From assembly GCF_020141465.1 (NCBI RefSeq), contig NZ_JAHSPD010000001.1, positions 2,896,374 through 2,960,373 of the forward strand: a stretch of 64,000 nucleotides of DNA. Direction: 5' to 3'. Position numbers and translations under genes: made by a program. The number at the start of each line of letters is the position of its first letter. Positions within the stretch are counted from its first letter, which is position 1. Shown one piece after another: positions 16,305 through 25,148 of the stretch. Under the pieces are notes generated by a model. It saw nothing but the letters and a program-made list of their open reading frames with translations, was not told the DNA's origin and did no database searches. The stretch comes from Roseovarius carneus (GTDB lineage: Bacteria; Pseudomonadota; Alphaproteobacteria; Rhodobacterales; Rhodobacteraceae).

Positions 16305-18377
16305 ATGACCAAGCAACAGAAAATCACCCTCAGCGCTTCGCGCGATATCCCCTTCAACAAGCTCCTGCTCAGCCAGTCCAACGTCCGGCACATCAAGGCG
16401 GGTGTGTCGATTGAGGAGCTGGCCGAGGATATCGCCCGGCGTACCCTTCTGGCGAGCCTGACGGTCCGGCCCGTGTTGGACGAGAGCGGTGCCGAGACCG
16501 GCATGTTCGAAATCCCCGCAGGCGGGCGCCGCTACCGGGCGCTGGAACTCCTCGTCAAGCAAAAGCGCCTCAATTGCACAGCCCCCGTGCCCTGTATCAT
16601 CCGCACGGATGGTCTCGCCGAGGAAGACAGCCTGGCCGAAAACATCCAGCGCGCGCCGCTCCATCCGCTGGATCAGTTTCGCGCCTTTCAGGCGATGCGC
16701 GAGAAGGGCAAGAGCGAGGAAGAGATCGCGGCGGCCTTCTTCGTCTCCGCCAGCATCGTCAAACAGCGGCTCAAGCTCGCCGCCGTCGCTCCGTCCCTGC
16801 TCGATGCCTATGCGGAAGAGGAAATGACCCTCGACCAGCTCATGGCGTTTACAGTCAATCCCGATCACGAACGGCAGGAGCAGGTCTGGGAGGCGCTGCG
16901 GCGGCATTACTCCAAGCAGCCCTATGAAATCCGCCGCATGCTCACAGAAGGCGCGGTGCGCGCCTCCGACCGTCGCGCCCAATATGTCGGGCTGGACGCC
17001 TATGTGGACGCAGGTGGCGCGATCCTGCGCGACCTGTTCCAGACCGATGATGGTGGTTGGCTGCAGGATGCCGGACTCCTCGACCTGATGGTCACCGAGA
17101 AACTGCGTGAAGATGCCGAGACGATTCAGGCCGAAGGCTGGCACTGGGTCGAGGTGGATACCGACTTTCCCTATGGCCATACATACGGCATGCGGCGCAT
17201 CCCAGGCGAATCCGAGCCGATGAATGAAGAGGAAGCGGCGACCTACGATGCGCTTAAGGCGGAGTTCGACCAGCTTGAGGCAGATCATGCCGATGCCGAC
17301 GACTTGCCAGAGGAGGTCGATGCACGGCTGGGCGAGATCGAAACGGCGATGGAGACGTTGCAGGATCGTCCCGTCCGCTTCGAGGAGTACGAACTGGCAA
17401 TCGCCGGGGCCTTCGTCAGTATCGACAGTTCGGGGCGGCTGCGCGTCGAACGCGGCTATGTGCGTCCGGAAGACGAACCTGCGTTGCCCTCTGAAGATCA
17501 ACCAGACGCGGATACAGCCGATGCGGATGTCGATGACACCGACATTGATCCTGACGCCGGAGCACCACATGACGAGGAGGACGAAGACGACGGCATCAAA
17601 CCGCTCTCTGACCGCCTCGTCACGGAACTGACGGCACATCGGACGCTGGCCCTGCGCGACGCACTTGCGGGCGATACACATATCGCCTTCGTCGCAGCCC
17701 TGCATGTGCTGACGCTCAAGCTGTTCTACCGCTATGGGCTGAACAGCTGCATCGAGATCGATCCCCGCAGCGCCGCCTTCTCGGCTCAGGCCTCCGGTCT
17801 GGCCGACACGGCGTCGGCCCAAGCCATCGAAACGCGGTCCGAGAACTGGGCCAAGCACCTGCCCAAGGCACCGGAAGACCTCTGGGACGTGCTGATCGAC
17901 TTCGACAGCGACAGCCGTCAGGCCCTCTTCGCCCATTGCGTGTCGTTGACGCTCAACGCGGTGCATGAGGCCTATAACCGTCGTCCCGGCGCACTTGCCC
18001 ATGCCGACATTCTGGCCACTGCGCTGAGGCTAAACATGGCCGCAGAGGGCTGGACACCGACGGCGGAGGTCTACCTGTCGCGCGTGACCAAGGCGCAGAT
18101 TCTCGAAGCGGTGCGGGAGGCCAAAGGTGACGATGCCGCTGACCGGATCGCTGGGCTGAAGAAGCCCGAAATGGTCACGACTGCCGAAGAATTGCTCGAG
18201 GGCTCCGGTTGGTTGCCGGAACCGCTCCGCACGCAAGGGCAGGAAACTTCGGTCATCGAAGCCGAGGCAACCGACGCAGGCGAGTTTGCCCCAGACGGCA
18301 ACCTGGACGCTGCGAATGCGCCCGACGCGGAAGATGAAGCACCGATCGAAACGGTTGGAACCGTCGCCGCCGAGTAG
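16305..18377 (+). CDS. ParB/RepB/Spo0J-like partition protein
   Basis: 690 residues from the ATG at 16305 (SD GGAG). The N-terminal ParB/sulfiredoxin domain (about 10-130) has AGGRRYRAL and SLAENIQRAPLHPLDQFRAF; a helix-turn-helix follows (KSEEEIAAAFFVSASIVKQR, about 141-160). A long C-terminal part includes a very acidic Asp/Glu-rich linker (about 400-435) and a helical domain not found in chromosomal ParB. ParB family members are CTP-dependent DNA clamps; this large plasmid/ICE type lacks a ParA partner here. It probably helps keep the excised element or acts as a DNA-binding accessory protein. Confidence 0.85.
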   Translation: MTKQQKITLSASRDIPFNKLLLSQSNVRHIKAGVSIEELAEDIARRTLLASLTVRPVLDESGAETGMFEIPAGGRRYRALELLVKQKRLNCTAPVPCIIRTDGLAEEDSLAENIQRAPLHPLDQFRAFQAMREKGKSEEEIAAAFFVSASIVKQRLKLAAVAPSLLDAYAEEEMTLDQLMAFTVNPDHERQEQVWEALRRHYSKQPYEIRRMLTEGAVRASDRRAQYVGLDAYVDAGGAILRDLFQTDDGGWLQDAGLLDLMVTEKLREDAETIQAEGWHWVEVDTDFPYGHTYGMRRIPGESEPMNEEEAATYDALKAEFDQLEADHADADDLPEEVDARLGEIETAMETLQDRPVRFEEYELAIAGAFVSIDSSGRLRVERGYVRPEDEPALPSEDQPDADTADADVDDTDIDPDAGAPHDEEDEDDGIKPLSDRLVTELTAHRTLALRDALAGDTHIAFVAALHVLTLKLFYRYGLNSCIEIDPRSAAFSAQASGLADTASAQAIETRSENWAKHLPKAPEDLWDVLIDFDSDSRQALFAHCVSLTLNAVHEAYNRRPGALAHADILATALRLNMAAEGWTPTAEVYLSRVTKAQILEAVREAKGDDAADRIAGLKKPEMVTTAEELLEGSGWLPEPLRTQGQETSVIEAEATDAGEFAPDGNLDAANAPDAEDEAPIETVGTVAAE

Positions 18378-18402
18378 CGCAGGCTTCCTTCCAAACGCAC
18401 CC

Positions 18403-18429
18403 GGACCCGGCCTCGCGCCGGGTCCTTCC
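18403..18429 (+). terminator. hairpin downstream of parB
   Basis: GGACCCGGC (18403-18411) and GCCGGGTCC (18417-18425) form a perfect 9-bp stem with a 5-base loop, followed by the pyrimidine stretch TTCCTCTTT. The next gene begins 27 bases later with its own AGGAG site. Confidence 0.65.
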
Positions 18430-18452
18430 TCTTTCAGCACAGGAGAATTCCG

Positions 18453-18929
18453 ATGACAGAACCAAACACAACACCTGCCCCATCCTTCGACGTCGCCGCC
18501 TGGGAGGTCGAACGCCGCGCGCATGAAGAGGCCCAGGCAGCCATCAGACCGGCGAACAAGACCGCCCTCTTCAGCGTGCTGTCCGCCGCCAGCATCACCA
18601 GCGTTGATGTAACCTTCGACGGGTATGGCGACAGCGGGCAGCTCGAAAGCATCGATGCGAAAGCGGACGAGACGGACGTGCCTTTGCCAGAGGCAACCGT
18701 GTCCCTCAGCATCATTGGCTGGCGAGACACCGATCCGACGGAACGCACAATGTCCATCCGCGACGCCATTGAGCATTTCGCCTATGACTGCCTCGCCCAG
18801 ACCCATGGCGGCTGGGAAAACAATGAGGGTGCATACGGCACCTTCGTATTCGACGTCGCGGACCAGTCGATCACACTCGACTACAACCAGCGATTCGAGG
18901 ACGTCGAGTCTTTCGAACACGCGTTCTGA
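18453..18929 (+). CDS. DUF6878 family protein
   Basis: 158 residues, acidic and soluble, with a clear AGGAG site before the ATG. Visible features: the N-terminal helix NKTALFSVLSAASI, the block VTFDGYGDSGQLESI and the C-terminal GGWENNEGAYGTFVFDV. These match DUF6878 proteins of alphaproteobacterial ICEs and plasmids as I know them. Function unknown. It sits 11 bases before the DUF6915 gene and is probably co-translated with it. Confidence 0.7.
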   Translation: MTEPNTTPAPSFDVAAWEVERRAHEEAQAAIRPANKTALFSVLSAASITSVDVTFDGYGDSGQLESIDAKADETDVPLPEATVSLSIIGWRDTDPTERTMSIRDAIEHFAYDCLAQTHGGWENNEGAYGTFVFDVADQSITLDYNQRFEDVESFEHAF

Positions 18930-18940
18930 GGGCGGCTGAT

Positions 18941-19420
18941 ATGGCAAATCCCTGGCATCACGCCCTCTCCTCCGCACGGCGCTTTGGCGGCGTGGCGGAC
19001 GACTATTTGGCCCTGCACAGCTGGTTCGACGAAAGCAAGCTCATCACAGCGGACTTTCGGCACCGGGCGCTTAGGCACCACGCTGAGGGCATCTTCATGG
19101 CCGAGCGCTTCTTTGGTACGACAATCACCGTCTCGACGGGTCGCAAGGTTCCGGTCCGCTTGATCGGCGAGCAGCATGTCATCGAGGATCTGGGTTTCAT
19201 CCCGAGCTTCGCGGATTGGGTGCGCTGCATCCGCCCCGAACCGTGGATGGGCCGCGCGCAACCGCTCCACAGAACCGTCGAACCCGTTCCTGACGTGCCG
19301 GTGGCAATCCCCATCGCGGCCGAGCGTAGAAACGACGGCAAAACGGCCATGGAACGGCAAGATGGTTCGGGTGATCCTGACGACACGAGGCAGGACAGGC
19401 AGTGCACCGCTGCGGAATGA
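18941..19420 (+). CDS. DUF6915 family protein
   Basis: 159 residues. The first 110 residues carry the conserved features of the family: WHHALSSARRFGG, DYLALHSWFDESK, HRALRHHAEGIFMAERFFG and a PVRLIGEQHVIEDLG strand region. The tail from about 120 is low-complexity and charged. The His-rich core (HRALRHH) could bind metal, but no function is known. It is regularly found between the ParB-like and primase genes in this ICE type. Confidence 0.7.
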   Translation: MANPWHHALSSARRFGGVADDYLALHSWFDESKLITADFRHRALRHHAEGIFMAERFFGTTITVSTGRKVPVRLIGEQHVIEDLGFIPSFADWVRCIRPEPWMGRAQPLHRTVEPVPDVPVAIPIAAERRNDGKTAMERQDGSGDPDDTRQDRQCTAAE

Positions 19421-19437
19421 CGACTTCACTCCCCACT

Positions 19438-19466
19438 GGGTCCGCTGCAAGGCGGGCCCTTTTTTT
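19438..19466 (+). terminator. intrinsic terminator directly before the primase gene
   Basis: GGGTCCGC (19438-19445) and GCGGGCCC (19452-19459), with one G-U pair, form an 8-bp stem followed by seven T residues. It resembles a strong factor-independent terminator, yet the primase Shine-Dalgarno sequence starts at 19470, only four bases later. No promoter fits between them. Confidence 0.8.
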
Positions 19467-19481
19467 ATTGGAGGCATCCTC

Positions 19482-20564
19482 ATGTCAGGGTCCATTGCCG
19501 ATCTGACCGAAGCGCTCGCCAGCGATGCTGAAGCTGTTTGTCGGCACTACCTATCGAACGGGCATCGCGAAGGCAGCTACTGGATGGTTGGCGATGCCCG
19601 CAACACGCCCGGACGCTCCCTGTTCGTGCGCTTAAAAGGGCCAATTTCGGGGAAAGGTGCAATCGGAAAATGGACCGATGCGGCCACCGGAGAGCATGGC
19701 GATCTGCTCGACATAATTCGCGAGACCTGCGGTTTCGTCGATTTTGCCGATATAGCACAAGAGGCCCGGCGGTTTCTCAGCCTGCCGCTACCAGAGCGCT
19801 CAGGCGACACCGCCTCCCGATCTGACCCCGCACCGACCGGATCGCCAAAAGCAGCCAGACGGCTATTTGCCATGTCGCAAGGGATTACAGGGACGCTGGC
19901 CGAAGCCTATCTGCGCAATCGTGGGCTGGCGGCGTTGTCCAAAACAGCGAGCCTGCGATTTCATCCACGCTGCTACTACCGGCCAGATCGGCATTCGGAG
20001 ACCGAAGCCTGGCCTGCCCTCATTGCGTCGGTCACCGATCTTGATGGGACGATCACCGGCGCGCATCGCACTTGGCTTGATCCGATCGGCTTTTCGGAAA
20101 CGAACTTGGGCAAGGCCCCAATCGACACGCCCCGCCGTGCGATGGGCAACCTGCTTGGCCACGCTGTCCGTTTTGGCACCGCACGCGATGTAATGGCGGC
20201 AGGCGAAGGCATCGAGACCATGCTATCGCTGAGAATGACCCTGCCCAATCTACCTATGGCCGCAGCGCTGTCCGCAGGCCATCTTGCCGCCATCCGGTTC
20301 CCGCCATCCCTCAGACGCCTCTATATCGCCCGTGACAACGATCCAGCCGGTGACGGCGCATCGGCCCGTCTGATGCAACGTGCTAGGGATGCGGGCATCG
20401 AGGCGATCACCCTGTCGCCGCAACTGGGCGATTTCAACGATGATCTCCGCCTGCTTGGCGCTGATGCCCTCCGAGACGCGCTCCGAGTCCAGATCGCACC
20501 GGAAGACGTCGCCCGCTTCATGGATGCTGCAGCTTTGAACGCGCATGAGACCGCGCCCGGCTAG
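19482..20564 (+). CDS. TOPRIM-domain primase-like protein (DUF7146 type)
   Basis: 360 residues from the ATG at 19482 (SD GGAGG); the longer open frame to 19176 only overlaps the previous gene. The N-terminal part (about 1-110) has a CRHYLSNGHREGSYWMVGDA region as in DUF7146; the C-terminal TOPRIM domain has AAGEGIETML (about 239) and YIARDNDPAGDGA (about 282-294), with the D-x-D metal site. Such proteins are single-stranded-DNA primase relatives of plasmids and ICEs and would prime second-strand synthesis after transfer. Enzymatic activity is inferred. Confidence 0.82.
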   Translation: MSGSIADLTEALASDAEAVCRHYLSNGHREGSYWMVGDARNTPGRSLFVRLKGPISGKGAIGKWTDAATGEHGDLLDIIRETCGFVDFADIAQEARRFLSLPLPERSGDTASRSDPAPTGSPKAARRLFAMSQGITGTLAEAYLRNRGLAALSKTASLRFHPRCYYRPDRHSETEAWPALIASVTDLDGTITGAHRTWLDPIGFSETNLGKAPIDTPRRAMGNLLGHAVRFGTARDVMAAGEGIETMLSLRMTLPNLPMAAALSAGHLAAIRFPPSLRRLYIARDNDPAGDGASARLMQRARDAGIEAITLSPQLGDFNDDLRLLGADALRDALRVQIAPEDVARFMDAAALNAHETAPG

Positions 20565-20679
20565 TGCACCCTGCCTGTGACCGGCAAGGGATGTGCCCCT
20601 GGCTCGAAGAGACGCGCGACCCCGGCCTTATTGGGAGGGCGACCGGACGGCAAACGGGACAGCCCCGCAATGCCTGCGC

Positions 20680-20752
20680 CCGGTTCTTTTCCACCGCGCC
20701 CAAACGGGCGCTTTGCATCGCGAGACAAAAGAACCGGCCTCCGCCCTCCTCC
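20680..20752 (+). ncRNA. structured leader candidate, family 2, copy A (upstream of DUF2493 gene)
   Basis: A perfect 11-bp stem, CCGGTTCTTTT (20680-20690) with AAAAGAACCGG (20727-20737), encloses a perfect 6-bp hairpin GCGCCC-AAAC-GGGCGC (20696-20711) and an unpaired TCGCGAGAC just before the 3' arm. TCCTCC, complementary to a Shine-Dalgarno, follows at 20747-20752. A second copy with different stem bases lies at 24972-25040, so pairing is kept while sequence differs. Confidence 0.6.
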
Positions 20753-20853
20753 GCTGCGCTGCGGCCCTTCCGGGTGCAGGTCCGTCCCGCCTGCCCTCTT
20801 TCGGCGCCATGAAGGCCGCGGCGGTCGCGGTCAAACCGACGAAGGAGCACACC

Positions 20854-21795
20854 ATGTATGCCGATCCCCACCAAAGCGATGCCGAGCCGCACCACGACGC
20901 GTCCGCCACCCACGCCATCTGCAGCGATCTGGAACTCTTTGGCTACCGCCATTCCGAAAACGACCCCGACCCCCGCGACGTACCCGAGGATCGCCTGATC
21001 GCAGGTGCCGTCAGCGACATCTTCGACGCCCTCGTCGCCACGATGGCCGACACCAGCCTCGATGCCGATCTCGACGAGATGCTCTGGTCGGCGGTCAACA
21101 TGTTCCACCGCGCGACCGATCGGATCGAACGCAAACTGGACGACAACGAGCAGGCGCAAAAACGCCGCCAGCGCGAACAGGACGGATCCGAGGTCAAATC
21201 AGTTCAGCTCGAACATCTGATTGCAACCGGACAATCCCTGCTCGACCGACGTGATTGCATGGAGGTCTTCCGAGACCATGCCGCCGATCACTATCTGCGC
21301 TTGACGGGCTCGCCTTGGTCGACCCGCTCCGGGTCACGGGTCAATCACCGCAATCTCACTGCGGCCATGATCGACAGTCGGGACTTCCTTGCAGCGAAGA
21401 CCCGCGCCGATACTGAAGTCTATCTGCCAGCGGGAACCAAAATTGCCTTCACCGGCGGCCTCGAGTTCAACGATCACCGATTGATCTGGGACACCCTCGA
21501 CAAGGTTCACGCCAAGCACACCGACATGGTGCTGCTGCATGGCGGATCGCCGCGCGGTGCCGAACTGATCGCCGCCAAATGGGCCGAGACCCGCAAAGTT
21601 GTGCAAGTTGCCTTCAAACCCGACTGGACGCGCCACGCCAAAGCCGCCCCCTTCAAGCGCAACGATCAGATCCTCGACGTCCTGCCCATCGGCGTCATCA
21701 TCTTCCCCGGCACCGGCATTCAGGACAATTTCGCAGATAAGGCCCGCAAGCTCGGCATCAAGGCCTGCGATTTCCGCAAAGGGTGCAGCGCGTGA
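20854..21795 (+). CDS. DUF2493 (SLOG superfamily) protein
   Basis: 313 residues from the ATG at 20854 (SD GAAGGAG); the open frame to 20593 crosses the structured leader and lacks a start signal. The N-terminal half (1-180) is acidic and helical. The C-terminal DUF2493/YspA-like domain has GTKIAFTGGLEFNDHRLIWD, LLHGGSPRGAELIAAKWAE and a final PIGVIIFPGTGIQDNF. The GG-x2-RGA motif is the nucleotide-binding loop of the SLOG fold. The ligand is unknown. It belongs to the conserved ICE maintenance module. Confidence 0.82.
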   Translation: MYADPHQSDAEPHHDASATHAICSDLELFGYRHSENDPDPRDVPEDRLIAGAVSDIFDALVATMADTSLDADLDEMLWSAVNMFHRATDRIERKLDDNEQAQKRRQREQDGSEVKSVQLEHLIATGQSLLDRRDCMEVFRDHAADHYLRLTGSPWSTRSGSRVNHRNLTAAMIDSRDFLAAKTRADTEVYLPAGTKIAFTGGLEFNDHRLIWDTLDKVHAKHTDMVLLHGGSPRGAELIAAKWAETRKVVQVAFKPDWTRHAKAAPFKRNDQILDVLPIGVIIFPGTGIQDNFADKARKLGIKACDFRKGCSA

Positions 21796-21942
21796 GCGCT
21801 GCATTTGCCGAGCAATTTCAATATAGGAAGGACTCGAGATGCGGACGCTGAGTCAGGGTTTCAACGGGGTCTGCACAGTGGCCTTCCACAGAACTTCTCT
21901 CAATGTCTGTTTCGCTATCCAGATTGCAGCCTTAAAGACGCA

Positions 21943-23769
21943 CTAGCTCTCGATCCCAAATGCAGCATTTATCTTCTTGAACAAGCGTTCTGCATTGGCA
22001 GCAGTGCCTTTTGGCAGGTCACTGATTTTCATCCAGCTGTCGAAGTCTTTTAACATCTCTGTCAGCACATCTTTCTTCTTAAGCTCACGCCCATGGCGTT
22101 GCTTCAAGGCAATCTCGACACGCTTGGCAATGAGGGTCGAACCGTCTTCTGGAAGATCTTCCAATTTGAGCGCCAGCCCGTAGGCGCGGTTTACACAGTC
22201 AAGAAACCACTCGTCTGGAAACAGGTCTTCGATCGCGACGTCCGTTTTCTTTACTCCGGCTGCTTCTCCAAGCATCAATACCCGGAAATCATGGCCAGTC
22301 TCCTCGGCGTACGCTTTGAGGTTCATATCCTTGATCTTCTCGTGCGCCTGATGGCCAGCCTCATCGGTATCGAGCAAAACCCCAGCATTCCACCTTTGGC
22401 CGATCGCAAACGCCGCATACATCGGTGCTTTGGTTGAGGTCTGCGCGGGCCACTTATATATCTGATCAGACAGCCCAACTTTGTCGCCCTTGGTCAACAG
22501 ACCTGACAGCTTGCTCAATATCAGAGCGTCAGTGCCACCTTCCACAATCAGAACTTTGCGGTTGCCAAGCATGCCGGAGAGGTCGGGCGTGAGGCCAAGC
22601 GCACTCTCAATGACTGCCATTGGAGCAGACTGGCTACTCACCACGCCATGCGTAACCCGCAAATGGTGGTCAGTGTCAGTTTCGATAATGCGAACCCGCT
22701 CAGGGTTTGCTTGATCGACCATCGAAGACAGATGGCTGGTGTACACGACCGTGTTCGTTTTCGACAGGTCTTCAAACACTCCGAGCAGGTCACGTTGGCC
22801 ACTGTAGTGGAGGTGAATGCCCGGTTCCTCCAATAGAAGCGTGCAATTCTCGAAGTCACCCTCAGATGCGTGCGTAAATTTCCATGCGAAAGAGACGTAC
22901 CATCGGAAACCAGTTGAGCGCCGATTCAGGCGCACCGGAAATCCGATCGCCGTGTCCTTTGCAAAGATGTTGAGTGTCTGGCCGTCGACGCGAATATCGA
23001 ATTCGACAAGCTTTTGCTTCCACAATTTCTGAAATTGCTTGGTGAGGTAGGTCGAAGCGGCGACGCTATCAAACTGGCGCAGTGTCCGGCCGTCAGCGCT
23101 TGCGCCCTTCTCAACAATGTCATCGAGATCAATCTCGGCAAGATCGAGTACGATCAGGATTGTTTGATCGTCGGTGGAAAGCTCATGGCGCTTGCTGCCC
23201 GCCGCATCCAAGCGGCTCTTAAGCTCGTTTAGCTCAACCTGCGCCCCGGAAAATTCATAATCTTGAATAAGAACAAAGCGCGGGACGTGCTCGCTGGCCC
23301 ATTCCGATACTTTTTCCCTGGAAATGCCCAAATCTGTCGCCGCAATGGATTTGCCCTCCTGATCGCTTAGGCTGAACCCGGTAAGGTGCCCATAGCTGCG
23401 GCGAGCAAAGAGACGAAGCCCATCCGGAGGAATTGCGATCGCGGTTTCAAGCTCATTTCCCTCGTCGTCAGTTGATATATCCGTCGCAAATTCAAACAGG
23501 GCTTCAGCTTCACCTTCATCAAAATCAAAGTAGGCCTGAGCCACTGGTTTTCCTTCGGCATTCTTTTTGCCTTTCCAGTCGTCGACTGGCCAGTCCTCAT
23601 CGGGGTTGAACCGCGTCTCGACGTAGGAGTGCAGACAATACAGCGCCTCAAAAAGATTACTCTTACCCGCTTCGTTTTGTCCGACGATTGCCGTTACATT
23701 GGTCACTTTGATCCATCCGGAGTCGATGATGTTCCGATAATTCGTGATGCAAAATTCTGATAACCGCAT
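21943..23769 (-). CDS. solitary OLD-family ATPase/TOPRIM nuclease
   Basis: 608 residues from the ATG at 23769, where the ATPase domain begins; the frame is open to 23844. The ABC ATPase has Walker A GQNEAGKSN (about 29-37), a LLLEEPGIHLHYSGQ Walker B and a YTSHLSSM H-loop. The C-terminal TOPRIM domain has VLIVEGGTDALIL and GVLLDTDEAG. This is a class 1-like OLD protein with no helicase partner, unlike the one at 8.6 kb. OLD proteins act in phage exclusion. It is the only minus-strand gene between the AbiE operon and the copper cargo, is less GC-rich than its neighbours and splits the maintenance module, so it is inserted cargo. Confidence 0.85.
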   Translation of the reverse strand: MRLSEFCITNYRNIIDSGWIKVTNVTAIVGQNEAGKSNLFEALYCLHSYVETRFNPDEDWPVDDWKGKKNAEGKPVAQAYFDFDEGEAEALFEFATDISTDDEGNELETAIAIPPDGLRLFARRSYGHLTGFSLSDQEGKSIAATDLGISREKVSEWASEHVPRFVLIQDYEFSGAQVELNELKSRLDAAGSKRHELSTDDQTILIVLDLAEIDLDDIVEKGASADGRTLRQFDSVAASTYLTKQFQKLWKQKLVEFDIRVDGQTLNIFAKDTAIGFPVRLNRRSTGFRWYVSFAWKFTHASEGDFENCTLLLEEPGIHLHYSGQRDLLGVFEDLSKTNTVVYTSHLSSMVDQANPERVRIIETDTDHHLRVTHGVVSSQSAPMAVIESALGLTPDLSGMLGNRKVLIVEGGTDALILSKLSGLLTKGDKVGLSDQIYKWPAQTSTKAPMYAAFAIGQRWNAGVLLDTDEAGHQAHEKIKDMNLKAYAEETGHDFRVLMLGEAAGVKKTDVAIEDLFPDEWFLDCVNRAYGLALKLEDLPEDGSTLIAKRVEIALKQRHGRELKKKDVLTEMLKDFDSWMKISDLPKGTAANAERLFKKINAAFGIES

Positions 23770-24119
23770 AATCTGCCCCAAATTCGATTGTTTGGCACAA
23801 TATATTCCTAGGAAGATCGTTGTGCGAGTCGTTAATCTCCGCAAGTCGCCTTTCGAACTTCACGCAGCATTGCTTGCGATGCAGCCTTTCCCGAACTTAG
23901 GTGCGACCCGGACTTAGCTCCCATACACGCGCCAGCGTCGCGCCGACGCCGCGCAGTCATCAGCCTTGATGGCTGGCGATAGCTTGCAACTTCTCGCCGA
24001 TCAGCCTCGGTGTAAGCACGCAAAACTACCTAAAACCTGCTTTCTGACCTACAATCCGCTAGCGTTGAGGTGGTGGTGGCAGGCGCGACCGATCACCTTT
24101 TTGCACGGAGGCATTCACC
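23770..24119. other. intergenic region between the OLD nuclease and the membrane protein gene
   Basis: 350 bp of mixed composition. The left part should hold the OLD gene promoter on the minus strand. The right part ends in ACGGAGG (SD) for the gene at 24120. No convincing gene, repeat or insertion scar is visible. Confidence 0.4.
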
Positions 24120-24560
24120 ATGCTTGTCCTCAATATCGTCCTATTGCTCGTCACCATCGGGTTTCTCTGTTGGCTCGTATTCACCCTTGCCGTCTTTGCG
24201 TTGCCACTGTTGGTGGGCGTCACCGCCGGACTGTGGGCCTATGAGACAGGAACAGGGCCTGTCGGAGGTTTCCTTGTGGGAACAGCCGCCGCTTGGGCGG
24301 TAGCGATTGTCGGCCAGCTTCTGTTCGCCTTTGCGCGTCCGCTCTGGGTCCGGGTCATCGTTGCAGGTTTGTTTGCCGGTCCCGCTGCCGTTGCCGGGTA
24401 TGCCGCCACCCTTGGCATTGCCAGGCTCGCGATCCCCTCCGAGACGTGGCAGATGGCGGTCGCCTTTATCGGTGCCTTGGCAGTCGGCATCACCGCATTG
24501 TTTCGGATGGCGGGTGTAACCCCACCCGATCCACGCACGGAAATGGCCAGCGAAGCTTAG
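24120..24560 (+). CDS. small ICE membrane protein, unknown function
   Basis: 146 residues with an ACGGAGG site before the ATG. Four hydrophobic segments are visible (about 3-40 as one or two, 46-70, 74-100 and 107-130), including LVFTLAVFALPLLVGVTAGLWAYETGTG and VRVIVAGLFAGPAAVAGY. The short C-terminal tail is hydrophilic. I know it only as a conserved hypothetical near DUF736 in this ICE family. It is separated from the rest of the maintenance operon by the inserted OLD gene. Confidence 0.6.
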   Translation: MLVLNIVLLLVTIGFLCWLVFTLAVFALPLLVGVTAGLWAYETGTGPVGGFLVGTAAAWAVAIVGQLLFAFARPLWVRVIVAGLFAGPAAVAGYAATLGIARLAIPSETWQMAVAFIGALAVGITALFRMAGVTPPDPRTEMASEA

Positions 24561-25148
24561 TCGCACAGTGGTGGCCGGAAAGAAGGATCATTGCTGGTCT
24601 GTCACCTTATCTTCGGCGTTCTCGATGGGCGACTGAGCTGAGACTGCTTGGACGAGCAGCTTGAGCCATGACGTAGGAGGAGCACCTCAATTGTCTTCAA
24701 GGCAGTTCCGATCCACGCAGCACGTCACAATCTGCGGCTGCAACGGTTTCGCGCAGGCTGTTTCGAACAATGAAGTTGCGAGGCATTTGACCTGAAACGC
24801 GTAACGATTTTCGGACATTCGGTCGTACCTGACCCCGTGAGTGGGTTTGGTCGCCAAATTCTCCACTGATCATCTCTGTCTTGGTCGACCGCTCCATATG
24901 GCCTCGTCAATGGACTGATCTGACCGAAGGACGGCTGCGCCTCGACCGCCTAAGGCTCAACGGGGTTGGTCGACTTTCTTCCCCTGTCGGCTGCGCCGCC
25001 ATTCCTCGCGCGACAAGAAAGTCTCTCGTCCCCGTCCTCCACTCACGTTCCGGCACCATGGGTGAGCCGTCGGTCGCCTCCGGCCTGTCGATCTCCATCG
25101 AGGCCGCAATGGTGCGGGCTCGAAAACATCTGATCAAGGAGACCTACA
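24561..25148. other. 588-bp non-coding region with a structured leader
   Basis: No plausible gene in either strand: open frames here have no start signals and overlap each other. The right half contains the family 2 structured leader (24972-25040) and the DUF736 gene's AAGGAGA site. Nothing specific is seen in 24561-24960. Confidence 0.5.
24972..25040 (+). ncRNA. structured leader candidate, family 2, copy B (upstream of DUF736 gene)
   Basis: GACTTTCTT (24972-24980) pairs perfectly with AAGAAAGTC (25015-25023). Inside, CGGC-TGC-GCCG (24988-24998) forms a small hairpin and TCGCGCGAC precedes the 3' arm. TCCTCC follows at 25035-25040. The order of elements and the TCGCG(A/C)GAC and TCCTCC motifs match copy A at 20680, while the stem sequences differ. 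Confidence 0.58.

Noticed and set aside
15903-18002. 699-residue open frame on the minus strand, antisense to parB and the end of the DUF932 gene
   Set aside because: Its product has no recognisable domain, no ribosome binding site, and it mirrors the GC-rich codon pattern of the ParB gene, which has clear ParB motifs.
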